Assembly: GCA_030267565.1 (NCBI GenBank)
Contig: BRXU01000041.1
Span: 682,001-746,000 of the forward strand
DNA from: Pleodorina starrii
Lineage: Eukaryota > Chlorophyta > Chlorophyceae > Chlamydomonadales > Volvocaceae
Length of the DNA stretch: 64,000 nt
Reading direction: 5' to 3'
Part shown: one piece after another, positions 1 to 10,865 of the stretch
Layout: every line of letters begins with the position of its first letter
Numbering within the stretch: position 1 is the stretch's first letter
The notes under the pieces: generated by a model
Told to the model about the DNA's origin: nothing
The model's database searches: none
The model's input: the letters and a program-made list of their open reading frames with translations, nothing else
Position numbers and translations under genes: made by a program

Positions 1-226
1 CAACACACCCGCCATGACACAGCAAACCAGGACACACACACACACACACACGCACACACACGCACACACACACACACACACGCACACGCTCATGCAGACT
101 GACCGCCCCACACTCACACTCACACTTTTACACGCACGCACGCACGCGCGCGACTGACGCTCGCCAACCTCTCGCAGTAGCACCGCGCACACACAAGCAA
201 GCAAACACACACACGCACGCACGCTC
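1..226. repeat. CA-rich simple repeat
   Basis: Dinucleotide and related arrays (ACAC, GCAC) fill most of this stretch, just 3' of the stop codon of the coiled-coil gene. It probably lies in or beyond that gene's 3' untranslated region. I see no gene in it. Confidence 0.8.
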
Positions 227-3200
227 TCACAACCTGCGTCCGCCGCCGTAGCCATTGCCCACCACACTCGCCCTGCCGCTGCCGCCCGGCAGCGGCTTCT
301 GCCCACTGCCGCCGCCGCCGCCGCTGCCCTGCGCGCCGCCGTTGGCCCCCTGTTGCTCCATTCCGCCGCTGCCGCCGCCACCCGCGTCCGTCTCCGCGTC
401 CGACTCCTCGCCGTCCTTGGTGTTGCGCCCGCGGGCGGCCGCGCCGCCATCGCCGGCGGCTGCGCCGGTCGCGAGACCGCCGGCGGCGGTGAGATTGGCG
501 GCGGAGGCCATCGCGGTTGGCAGCCCCTGGAGCGACTGCAGCAGCTGCTTGTTGTTGCGGCCGCGGCGGACTTGCGCTTGGAGCTGCGAGGGAAAACGCG
601 GGCGAGGGTTTTAGGGTTCGAAGGTTTTAGTTCGAAGGGTCTAACGGGGACATAGCGCATGGGCGGAATGTAGGTGGGGGAGGGCGAGGAAAGCGCGGGG
701 GGCACCGAAAGTGGAACAAGACGAACGACCAAGGATACGGAGACAACACGTGTGAAGTAGAGGGTTGAGGATGGTATTGGCAGCAAGGATGGCGCGCCGA
801 TGCCGTACAAAGTGTACTGCGCCGTATTGTACTGTTAAATACGGCAAAGTACTGCACTGGCGCCCGGTCCGGGCCGGTGCGGCGTGCCCTATTCCTGGCC
901 TGGCGTTTGCAGATTCCAGAGTCCAGAAAGGAAAGGTTTTTTGCTGTGTCGTACGATGTCATGTCACGTCGTGTCATATCATGCCATGTCATGTCATATC
1001 GGCAGACAGAATACATACAGATTGAAAAGGAGTGCTGCGCCGGAAACAGTCCTGGCCTTCTACGACGCGATGAATGTCCCGTGGGGGACGCACGCCGTAA
1101 TAACTGTCGTACCTGCGCCACGAGCTGCTTGTAGTCGTACAGTTGACCGCGGAGCGCCTCCACCACCTCGCTCTCCTCCTGCATGGGCGCCAAGTCCGAC
1201 CCAGCGGGGCCGGAGGCGGGGGCGGGGGCGAAGGCGGCCGAGTGAGGAAGTCGCTTTGGCGGCAGGAAAGGTGGCAAGCAGGGAGCAGGGCACGCAGGAG
1301 CATCCCCTGCTCAACCCCCGAGATCAACCTCACCCGCATCCCCCCTTCCCAGGTTAAAATGTTTGCAGTCACGGAGGCTTACCGTATCGTCCGCAGCAGC
1401 TTGGTCAACAACGTCCGCAGTGCCTCAGTGTTATATAATGGAGCATATCCCTCCCTAACCCCCCTCCCGGCACCCGGCACCGACACCAGTGCACCCACCT
1501 CCACTCTCCGCCGCAGGCCCCCCAGCTGCTTCAGAGCCTCCTCGCGCTCCTCCCGGGCGCCACGGAGCTGGCCCTGAGGGGTTGGGTTGGGTTGGGTTGG
1601 ATTGGGGTTGGGTCGGGTCGGGTCGGGATAGGCCGAGTTGGGTCGGGATAGGCTGAGTTGGGTCGGGATAGGCTGAGTTGGGTCGGGATAGGCTGAGTTG
1701 GGGTTGGGTTGGGGTGCCAAAACAGGCGATGGGGAAACCGGGCGGGAATGAATCAAACTGCGATCAAGTCGCCTGCGGGGAACACCGGATGGTCGGTACT
1801 CGGAGGTACTCGGAGGCGGATCCGTCGTTGCTCCAGGGGGGGCTTAGGGAGCTGCTCAAAAAGCATTTCTGTGCGTCCTGGTTACCCGACTGCGGTACAA
1901 CACCGCAGCGACGACGGCAGTCCCATCCTCTTCCCTTCCGCCTTGTCTTTCCCACAAGCCCCAGGACCGTCCCTCTTCCAACCCAGACCCACGGGTCGTT
2001 CGCGACCCCACGGGTCTCCCCCACATACACAGACACCCACCCCTCCACCCACCTCTCCCCATTCTCCCCCCCCACCCACACGCCCCCACCCACACGCCCC
2101 CACCCACACGCCCCCACCCACACGCCCCCCACCCACACTCCCCCCACCCACACGCCCCCACCCACACTCCCCCCACCCACACTCCCCCCCCCCACCTCGA
2201 GCTGCTCCTCCCTCGTCGTGGCGTCCCGCACCGCCTTGGCCAGCGTCTCCCTCTCCCCCGCCAGCTCCCCGCGAAGTCGCTCCACCTCCCCACTCAGCTC
2301 GCTGCGCCCCGCCTGCAGACCCAGCCGCTCGGACCGCAGCCTGTCGTACTCGGTGGCCAGGTTGCGCTTCGCCTCGCCCAGCCGCCCCACCTCGATGCGA
2401 AGCTCCTCAATCTGTGATGAGATCCAGGGGGGGCAGGGGGGCAGGGGGGCAGGGGGGCAGGGGGCAGGGGGCAGGGGGGCAGGGGGGCAGGGGGCAGGGG
2501 CAGGGGCAGGGGGGCAGGGGGGCAGGGGGCAGATCCGATTCGGGGAAGAAGGGGCGGACAGGTGAGTGGGCAGGTGAGTGGGCGGGTGAGACCGCGAGCA
2601 CAAGTGGACCGGAGGAAGCGGGGAAGAAGGGAAGTTCCCCCAACAGCGACCTGTGGGGAGGGGGGGGGGATTCGCAAAGCGGTGCGACACCCTTCTCCAC
2701 CCTTCTCCATCCCTAACCCCAGCCGCCAACCCACCCACCTGCTGCCTGAGTTCCAGCGTTTCTTTGCGGCTGGTGACCGCCAGCTGCTGCAGCGCCGTCT
2801 CCGCGCGAACCGCAATGTCGGTCTGGCGCTGCAGCCTCTCGCGAAGAGACTCCACCTGGGGGGTGGGGTGGGGTGGGGTGCGGCGTGGGGTGGGGCGTGG
2901 GGTGAGGTAGGGCGGGGTAAGAGAGAGAGAGACGAAACCGAGTAGCGACGGGGCGATGGTGCGGTGGGATTGGGGGCTGCACTGCTGTGCTAGATGCCTC
3001 CGGTCGCACCGTGGGTGAAGGGCCCGGCTGCCTTCCTCACGCGCTTGCTGCCAACATACGCTGCCACAGACTCCTGGTCACTCCTTTGTGGAGGTGGTTT
3101 CAATTTCGCTTTTAGGAAAAATGGGGGCTGGGGCTGGGACTGAGACTGGGGTGGGGGCGGGGCCCGTTGGCTGTGTTGGGTTGGGTTGGGCTGCAGCTGC

Positions 3201-6200
3201 TTCCTTCCTTCCTTCCTCTCCTTCCTTCCTCTCCTTGCTTCCTTCCTTCCTCTCCTTCCTGCCCCAGAAGACCCCGCGCGCCAGTCACTCCCGTGCGCCT
3301 CCTGCTGCCTCCTTGCCCGTGCGTGCCCCAATCCGTACCTCCTATCGTTTGCTCCACCTCCTATCGCCTCCCACCTCCCCACACGCCGGGCTGGCCCCCG
3401 CCCTCAGCACCCATCACCACCCTCCACCCTCCCTCCCCTACACCCCCAAGAAACCCCAAGAACCCTAAAAACCCAACACCATCCCAAACAAAACCCCAAG
3501 AACCCTAAAACCCCAACACCATCCCAAACAAAACCCTTAAACCCTAAAACCCTTACCTCCAGCGCCAGCTTAGCCGACATGTTGTCCGTGTGCAGTCCCT
3601 CCCGCGACAGCCACAGGTTGTAGCTCTCCGGCGCGGCGGGGTTGGCCGTCGGGTTGCCGCCGCCGCCGGGCCGCGCCGCTGACATGGCGTTGCGCAGCGT
3701 GTAGTGTCCGTTCTGCGCACTCGAGTGGGCGGCGTTGGCCACGTGCCGGCCCACCTTGACCACCGCCGCCGGCGCGCTGCCCGGCCGACCCACATCGGAT
3801 AACGCCGCCATTGACCTGTAGTGCGCCGCCGACGGCGACGCCGAGTAGATCCGAGTGAGGCTGGCCGCCGCCACGCTGCTGGCAGTGCTGCCGGCGCCGC
3901 CGTGCACGCGCGGCGGCGGCGCGCCAGCGCCGCCGGCGGCGGCGGCGGCTCCGCCGCCGCCGAGCAGCTGGCGCTGAGGGTTGAACGCGCCGCCGTACGA
4001 CGGCAGCGCGCCGCCGCCGGCCATTGACGCCACGGGCGACGCCGGCGACGCCCGGACGAGCAGTCCGGAGGAGCGTTCCGTCATCACGAGGGACGCGTCG
4101 CCGGCGCGGAGGATGCTGGGCGATTGGTTTCGGCGCCCGGGCGCCTGCGGCGCCGGCGGCGGCGCCAGTCCCTCCAGGTAGTCCGTCCAGCGCTCGGTGA
4201 AGGTACCGAGGCGGCCGCGGCTGGCGCGCGGGTCGAGCTGTACGGCGTGTACGGCCATGAGGACGAGGCCGCCGCCGGATGGCAGACCGGGCGTGGGCGC
4301 GCCGGCGGACAGGAACTCCGCCACTAGTCCGATGATTCGCTGTCCGTGAGCCCTCTCCACAAAGGAAGAGGCGGCCTGGATGAGGCGACAGATAAGAGGT
4401 TAGGGTAATGAGTGTGTCCAGAAATGAAGATGTGATCAGTTCAGAAAGACGGGGAGGACCGCAGCAAGCTCGAGGGAGGGGGAGTGCGAGGGGGAGTGGG
4501 AGGGAGAGGCCACTCAACCTCCCCTTCTAGCCCAGTCACCCACTCCCTCGCCAACTCCCTCACCACTCCTTCATTCGGCTGCTCACTCAGCCACCCAACC
4601 CCTCAATTGCTCCCTCCCTCACCCATCCCCTCCCTCCCTCACCCATCCCCTCCCTCCCTCACCCACCCACCCACCCACCTGGAGCAGTCGTGAAATGTCG
4701 TCCTTGATTCTCCGGGGAGCTGGAAGGGAGCTGGTGATGCCTGGCAGCGGTTGGGAGCGGTTAGGTGGGGTGGTTGGGAGCGGTTAGGTATGGGGTGGGG
4801 TGGGGTGTGTGGCGGTTAGGTATGGAGTGGGGTGGATTGGCGTGCGGTATGACGTGGTTTGGTTTGGCCAAGAGCATATGAGACCATCGGGAAGAGCGGA
4901 GCGAGCGAGAGGTGGGCTGGAAGGTGGTCAGGCCGGGCCTGCGAGCTACGTGAATACGGCAGTCTCACGTGAGGTGCCGTACATGAAGGGGAGGATCATA
5001 AAGTCAGCGGGTCTCCACTCGAAATCCGAGCCCGCAACCGACAACTGCCAGCCCGGCAACCGCATTCACCCACCCCGGCAACCGCACCCGCCCACCCGCC
5101 CGCCGGGCCCCGAACCCACCATCCGGCGAACCGCCGCCCGACGGCGACGCCGCGCCGCCGTCCTCGCCGTCCTCGTCTCCTCCGCCACCGCCCCCATGCG
5201 CATGCAGTCCCCCACCCGAGCCCGCCCTCGACAGCTGATGCTCCCCCGGCGCTCCCGCCCCCGCCGCCGTCCTGTCCTTCTGCCTGCGCGGCTCCAGCAG
5301 CCCCATGGCCACCAGCTGGCTCTCAACCAGCAGCTCATCGGCGGTGAGGCTGGCGGGCTGGGTGAGGGGGTCCTCCGCGGAGAAGGACAGGGACAGCGGA
5401 GACGCCGAGGTGGGTCGACTGGCGAACAAGGCCGAGGGGGCGGCGCGCAGGGGCTCGTCGGGGTCAAAGGCCTGCGGCAGCGGGATGGCGGGAGGGGGCG
5501 GGGGGCGATTTCGCAGAGGGCGGAAGCGGGGTAAGGCGGCGGCGGGGGCGGAGGTGGGAGGACGGGGGCGCGGCGCGGGGAGAGGCTCTGACGCGCGGAT
5601 GCGCAGCCGCTCTGGACTCCCTTTTCCCCTTCCGGTGCTTTATGCACCCCCATCCCATCCCACCCCGAAGTCGCTCCGACACAGCTAACTCCCCACTCAC
5701 CGCTGCCTCCGCGAGCACCGACGCCGGGTCGTCCATGACGTTGGTGTACCGGGAGCTGCACACCACACCACACGGGGGGGAAGGGAGGGAGGGGGGATTT
5801 GAAGAGTGAATTTGCAACAATGACACAAGATGCCCTGCGGGAGGGGGGAGGGATATCCATGGAAGGGGTTGTGAGAGTGCGATGCGAGGGAGGGGAAAGG
5901 TACTGCGGGGCAGAAGAACCGCGAGGAGTGCGGGTTCAGAAGCACAGCCCCGATGGGACGAATGGGGGAAAACCGAGGGGAGGGGGCGAGGGTTCGATCT
6001 GCACCCGTGGGGCGTCTTAAGGTCTTTTGGGTCTCCGACCTTGCGAGCTGGACTTCCACGACCCTGCTTAAGGAACGGAAAAGAGCGGTATAAGCCCGCC
6101 TGCTGCCCCCTTGCCGCCCAGCCCAACCCAGCCAGCCAGCAACGTGAGTGGCACGTGGTCCAAACGGACGCCAGGGAGCCAGGGAGGGAGGATCTGGCCG

Positions 6201-6387
6201 CCCCGCCGCGGGTGCTTTACAGGTCTATATACGATCTACACAACGGCACTCGTCCGGAGTACCGGAGTACCGGAGCACCGGAGCACCACGGGAGTGCCGA
6301 GGCTCAACCCCCGGGGAAGCAGGAGGGACGGGAGGCGCGGGAGGAACGGGAGGGACGCGTGAGCTCTGCGCTCCTAACCCAAACTGC

Positions 6388-6418
<31 letters not shown>

Positions 6419-7443
6419 CCACGGAATATCGTGGACCAGGCCTGGGCCAGCCGACGGCCGCCGCGCCCTGCTATTCTATTGTGGCGCCATCTTCCCGGGC
6501 CCGGTCGGCGGTGGCTGGGGGTGGCTGGCTGGCTGGCTGGCAGGAGGCTGGTAGAAGGCTGGCTGTTGGCGGGTATTTCGGTGGGTTGGTCGGCGCAGGC
6601 ACATGGCCTGATACAGCCGAGGTGCCTCTCTCCCCGATGATGATGTTGATGATGATGGGGCCTCCGTTCGGAACACATACACCCTGTCCCGCTACCCTGC
6701 GCTGCATTGCTCTGCATTGCTTTGCATTGCTTTTCGTTGCGTTTTCACTGCTGTGCGTCCCACTCCGTTGCATTGCGTTGCGTTGCGGGTTGAGTCCGCT
6801 AGGCGAGCCAGACGGCCCTCACCTGAAGCGCCGCGCGAGGATGGTGCAGAGCGGCCCCTCCTGCACGTCGTACGATGCAATGTACCGCATGTCATGCCGC
6901 GGTACAATGTACGCCTGGACGCAAAAGAGGTGTTCGTGCTGCGAGGCGAGGGGTGACGTGTCCGAGAACTCGTATGGCCCACAGACCGTGGTCATCTGGA
7001 GGAGAGGAGGGCCAGGAGCGCAGCAGGCGGGGCGGGTGCGGGCTTTCAGGGAGGAGGGATGGGACGGCGATGGGAGGGCAGGGCTCGTTAGGAATGGGCG
7101 CTGGAATCCTAGGGGAGGGAAAGCTGCGATGGACGGAACAGCGCGATGTTCGGCAGGCAGGTGAGGCAGGCATATTACTTACCAGCTCCTGCAGCTCCGC
7201 GCGCTTCAACAGCCGAGAGACGCCAGTCGCGTAGTGCGCCACGGCGATGTAGCCGAAGGGGTTGAGCTGCGGGTCTAGGCAGTGCAACGACGCCAGACGC
7301 TGGTATATCGACTGACGCGTAATTTCGTGCGCGCTGAAGCGACAGATGTAGCCATCTTTGCTGGTGTAGAAATGCCCGAGAACTCTTCCGGATTTGATCA
7401 ACACGGTGTCAACCATAAACATCCGAAGTTTCAAGCCGGCATT
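227..7443 (-). CDS. Uncharacterised coiled-coil protein, 11 exons, 5' end uncertain
   Basis: I do not recognise the family. Phase-consistent exons in transcript order are 7183-7443, 6823-6995, 5701-5755, 5096-5471, 4679-4719, 3557-4375, 2739-2855, 2196-2411, 1499-1573, 1113-1178 and 227-583, giving 851 codons plus stop. The N-terminal part (first four exons) looks globular, with segments such as HFYTSKDGYICRFSAHE and VQAYIVPRHDMRYIASYD. A Gly/Ala/Ser-rich linker follows (exon 3557-4375). The next four exons are strongly helical and charged (VESLRERLQRQ, IEELRIEVGRLGEAK, REEREEALKQL), as in a long coiled coil. The C-terminus is low-complexity Gly-rich. The open frame continues upstream to an ATG at 7791, so either exon 1 is longer (967 aa) or an intron begins there. 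The architecture would suit a structural or ciliary/centrosomal protein, but that is inference only. Confidence 0.7.
1582..1705. repeat. 20-bp minisatellite in an intron
   Basis: About four copies of GGGTCGGGATAGGCTGAGTT, preceded by GGGTT/GGGTC runs. It lies in the intron between exons 2196-2411 and 1499-1573 of the coiled-coil gene. Confidence 0.8.
2035..2195. repeat. CCCACCCACACGCC-type minisatellite
   Basis: Repeated CACACGCCCCCACC units end directly at the splice donor of the exon at 2196, in the intron downstream of it. A second low-complexity block, GGGGGGCA runs at about 2425-2535, occupies the intron on the other side of the same exon. Confidence 0.75.
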
Positions 7444-8752
7444 CTGCGGCACGCAGAGACGTGGCATAAAACAAAATAAGATGATTACGCTCTCTGTTAT
7501 ATACTCCCGTGCGCCATGGTAAATTTCGGTGGACCAGGGCGGCGAGCCCATGCAATTCCCCATCAGAGGCGCGCCGCTAGCCGCTAACAGCCACCCGGTA
7601 AAGCCATAAGTTGACACATCAAATATCAACAAGCGCTTGAGCAGCATGTGCATATTGCGTTTGTAACCCCCAGTCGACAACCCAACATGGACGTTCATGC
7701 CCAAGCGAGCGACTGTCACCGGCATCCTTCCCAGAAGTCGCACCGAGACAAAAAGCTCCAGCAGGGAGCACCAGTTCTCCGCGAAGTCCATCCCTGCTGC
7801 CGCTCAATAAAAAGGATGGCCTGTAAAGGTTCTTCGCGAGCCGCCCAGCTATAGCCACATCATGCTAAGCTTTGAAAGACCATAATATAGGCATAATCGT
7901 AGAGTTGATGTGGGAGAAACGCGACGTATCAGCGTCCTCGAAGGCCAGAACGAAAACGCCTCTTCGCAGACAGCCACGCCCTAATAATTGAGCCTTATCA
8001 ACTTCATGCACAAGATTATCGAATGCACATGAGGCGCACTCAGCGCCGCTGCGGTGCTGCTAAGCATAACCGGACACAGCCCGACTTGCCGTAACCCCTG
8101 GCTTCGGAGCACTGCTCGAAATTCAGGGATGTAAGCGTTCCCACTCTATGTGACAATGCAGTACTGCTAATACCCAACTCTCTACAAGGTGCATTTATTA
8201 GCCTTTTATAGAGGCATCACATGAACGCACTTAAAATAACGGCTGTCAGAGGACTATTTCCAAGCGATAAGATGCGGGCACCGACGCGTAACATTACTTG
8301 AAGCGCTTCCACCACATCAATTTGTCGTATGGGCGCTGTGGTTCCTTACCCTGCCGTGCATTCTCCCGGGTGCCCCGGCGATTATTAAAAGGCATCTTGG
8401 CAGGAGTCGCCGTTGGCCAGAGAGCCTTGCGGCGCAAGGGGATGACCGCGGATGCCCTTGCTCGTGGCGCGCTATGTGTACCGTACCGGTACATGGAAGC
8501 GGGGACGGGAAAAGATGATGGGACGTTGCCGGCTGGACATATATGTTTTAGCAAACAAATTTTGATGGCTGTTCCCTGGCGGGCGTGCCAGATGGCTGTT
8601 CTGTGGTGAGTGTGCGCCGCTTAGCGGAGGATGCTGCGGAGGACCACACACGCATCGGGGGAGCGTACGATACACCTGTACGGCTCAAACGGCTAAAGCG
8701 TGGGCCTGGTGGCGCGGTGGGCTTGGTGCTGGTGGGCCTTGCTGGCTTTACT

Positions 8753-9121
8753 TTTGGCACCCCTTTGCGGGTGCCCCTGGGGTAGGATGAACAGTCTGTC
8801 TAGCCTGTACGGCTAGCGACCGGTGTGACAACCGGTCCCCCTTGTAATCACCGATTCCTAAAGCGTGGCTTTGCGTTTGGCACCCCTTTGCGGGTGCCCC
8901 TGGGGTAGGATGAACAGTCTGTCTAGCCTGTACGGCTAGCGACCGGTGTGAAAGCCGGTCCCCCTTGTAATCACCGATTCCTAAAGCGTGGCTTTGCGTT
9001 TGGCACCCCTTTGCGGGTGCCCCTGGGGTAGGATGAACAGTCTGTCTAGCCTGTACGGCTAGCGACCGGTGTGAAAGCCGGTCCCCCTTGTAAATTCCGC
9101 ATCCTAAAACGTTACCAGACC
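8753..9121. repeat. Three tandem copies of a 123-bp hairpin-rich repeat
   Basis: The copies start at 8753, 8876 and 8999. Each contains three closely spaced self-complementary segments: GGCACCC..GGGTGCC, CTAGCC-TGTAC-GGCTAG and GACCGG..CCGGTC. Copy 1 differs in the third hairpin (loop TGTGACAA instead of TGTGAAAG) but keeps the stem. The right end of copy 3 diverges. No coding potential is evident. It could be a structured non-coding RNA or a small satellite. Confidence 0.85.
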
Positions 9122-9622
9122 GCTACTGACACGTTAAGCGCTCGTGCCGCCCGACCTCGCTGGCCTGGCTGGGATACGGACTGTCAACGTCCCCCAATGG
9201 TCAACAAGTGGTCGAAGTCTCCTAGATCACGGCAGATGCATCGGGGCTGATGTGTATGCATGGGCAGTTGGGTTGTAATTGATATTAGTGTTGGATTTAA
9301 GGGTGTTCATGGAGCACTGTGGCAACCACCCATTGAATGCAAGGCGGGGGTACCATCCTACCATGACCCCGGCACCGGCCCACGGGTCGCCCTGTCGCTA
9401 GGGTCCCGTGGTGGTACTCTTGTCGTGCGTGGGTAGGAAAGGGGATATCTCATGTCGTGCGTGGCTACTGGCTAGACGTGACTAGGTCTGGGGAGTGGGG
9501 ACCCATGAGACCAAGGGAGCACCACATCCCTTGCTGCCGCCCTGCCGGCCATTGCCCCCCTGATTCACTACGTGTTTCAACTGCCCAAGCAATTTTGATA
9601 CCAGGGGTAAGTCAAGCCCATG

Positions 9623-9751
9623 TGTCCCACGGGTCCCATGGAACCCCATGGGGTACCCATCCTGACGGCCGTCAGCAGACACATGATTCATGTGTCTGCT
9701 GACGGCCGTCAGGATGGGTACCCCATGGGGTTCCATGGGACCCGTGGGACA
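9623..9751. repeat. Perfect palindrome, 64-bp arms, 1-nt centre
   Basis: Bases 9623-9686 are the exact reverse complement of 9688-9751, with a single T at 9687 between them. The arms contain nested palindromes (GACGGCCGTC, GGTACC). As RNA this would fold into an unbroken 64-bp hairpin. No terminal repeats or target duplication are obvious at its edges. Confidence 0.95.
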
Positions 9752-10865
9752 TTCCCATGATGAGAGCATACCCCGGCCGGCCTTCATAGGCTTCGCTGCC
9801 AGATGAGACATGAGCACATGACTGATTTGAAGTGTTACAAAACATGGCTCCCGGTCGATTGAATTCGTGGCGCATGTGTGTGCGTACGGCCGGGAATCGC
9901 CCACGCTGACGAGGCAGGTACGGCTCGGTCTACTCACGAAATGGTCGCTTCGAGAGCGAAACGAGACAGAAAAAACGTCAGTCAAAAAGAGAACTCTGCT
10001 GCTTCAGCAAACGCTGCCGCGCCGGCGTGTGCCGCAGGGGCAGTCATGTACTAAACGGATCCCTATACAGGGCCTCGCAGTACGCAGCGACGCCGTACGA
10101 CACGGGAACAGCAGAACGGAGAGGCTTGCCACCACGATCAGAAACCACCACCGGGTGCGAAGCGGAACGAAATGAACAACAGGTAAACATGGCTCCAACG
10201 GTAAAACGGACCACCACTGATCTGAGATGCCAAGTCTGGGAGCACGCCCGAATGTTAGTCTAAATTGCAATACGAATGGCAAAGTTCGTAGGAGAGATAA
10301 AAGAACGCCTCACTGCCACTGTCAATCGTGCAAAGCGGATATCATGGGATTCCGTTTGGTCTAACGGAGTGTCGGAGGGGTACGTAGCACCGGACCCGTC
10401 CGGACCGGTTAGCAGCCACCAAAACCGCCGTTTCAGCGAATCCAGCGCGCACGACCTCTGCCTTCCCCACCTTTCGGCAGGCACTCAACCTGCAGACTCA
10501 ACTCGCCAACGACGCCGATTCAATCGGGCCACTCCCATGCGAACGAATCACTCACGGCGGTGTAATCACACCTCTCTCGGCACGCAAAATTTATGTATTG
10601 CACACCTCCTGGCATCGTCCTTATACTTCTTGATGCCCAATCACGACTCACGACTCGCTTCTGCCCTCTACAACTGACCACGACTAACCAATCTCACACG
10701 TTTGACAGCCAGGTATGCAGCCGGCATAGCCCACTTTCGGAGATCGTCACGCAGCGAAACCCGCACACGCGTGTATGTACGGCACACGCTCAGCGGTGGG
10801 GCGAACGAGGCTGCCATGCCCGTATCCTTACGCTTCTTTGACCGTCCGTTGCATCTTCACGCGAT

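Larger units (their letters stand above)
7792..9939. other. Gene-free region between the coiled-coil gene and the pherophorin cluster
   Basis: No convincing coding sequence is visible. A 103-codon plus-strand open frame at 8298-8609 has no recognisable domain and I do not call it. The region is less GC-rich than its neighbours and holds a 123-bp tandem repeat and a perfect palindrome, listed separately. It probably includes the promoter of the coiled-coil gene. Confidence 0.6.

Noticed and set aside
1383..1423. Extra 41-nt exon in the coiled-coil gene
   Set aside because: It has splice-like borders, but including it breaks the frame between exons 1499-1573 and 1113-1178, which join in phase without it.
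8298..8609. 103-codon plus-strand gene
   Set aside because: No recognisable domain, start context or splice sites, and the opposite strand is open over much of the same stretch.
8753..9121. tRNA gene or tRNA-derived repeat
   Set aside because: The middle hairpin looks like an anticodon arm, but the GGTTCGANTCC B box is missing, the residue after the anticodon is a pyrimidine, and there is no convincing acceptor or D stem.
8753..9121. Hammerhead ribozyme or CRISPR-like array
   Set aside because: No CUGAUGA..GAAA core on either strand, and the units are contiguous without spacers.
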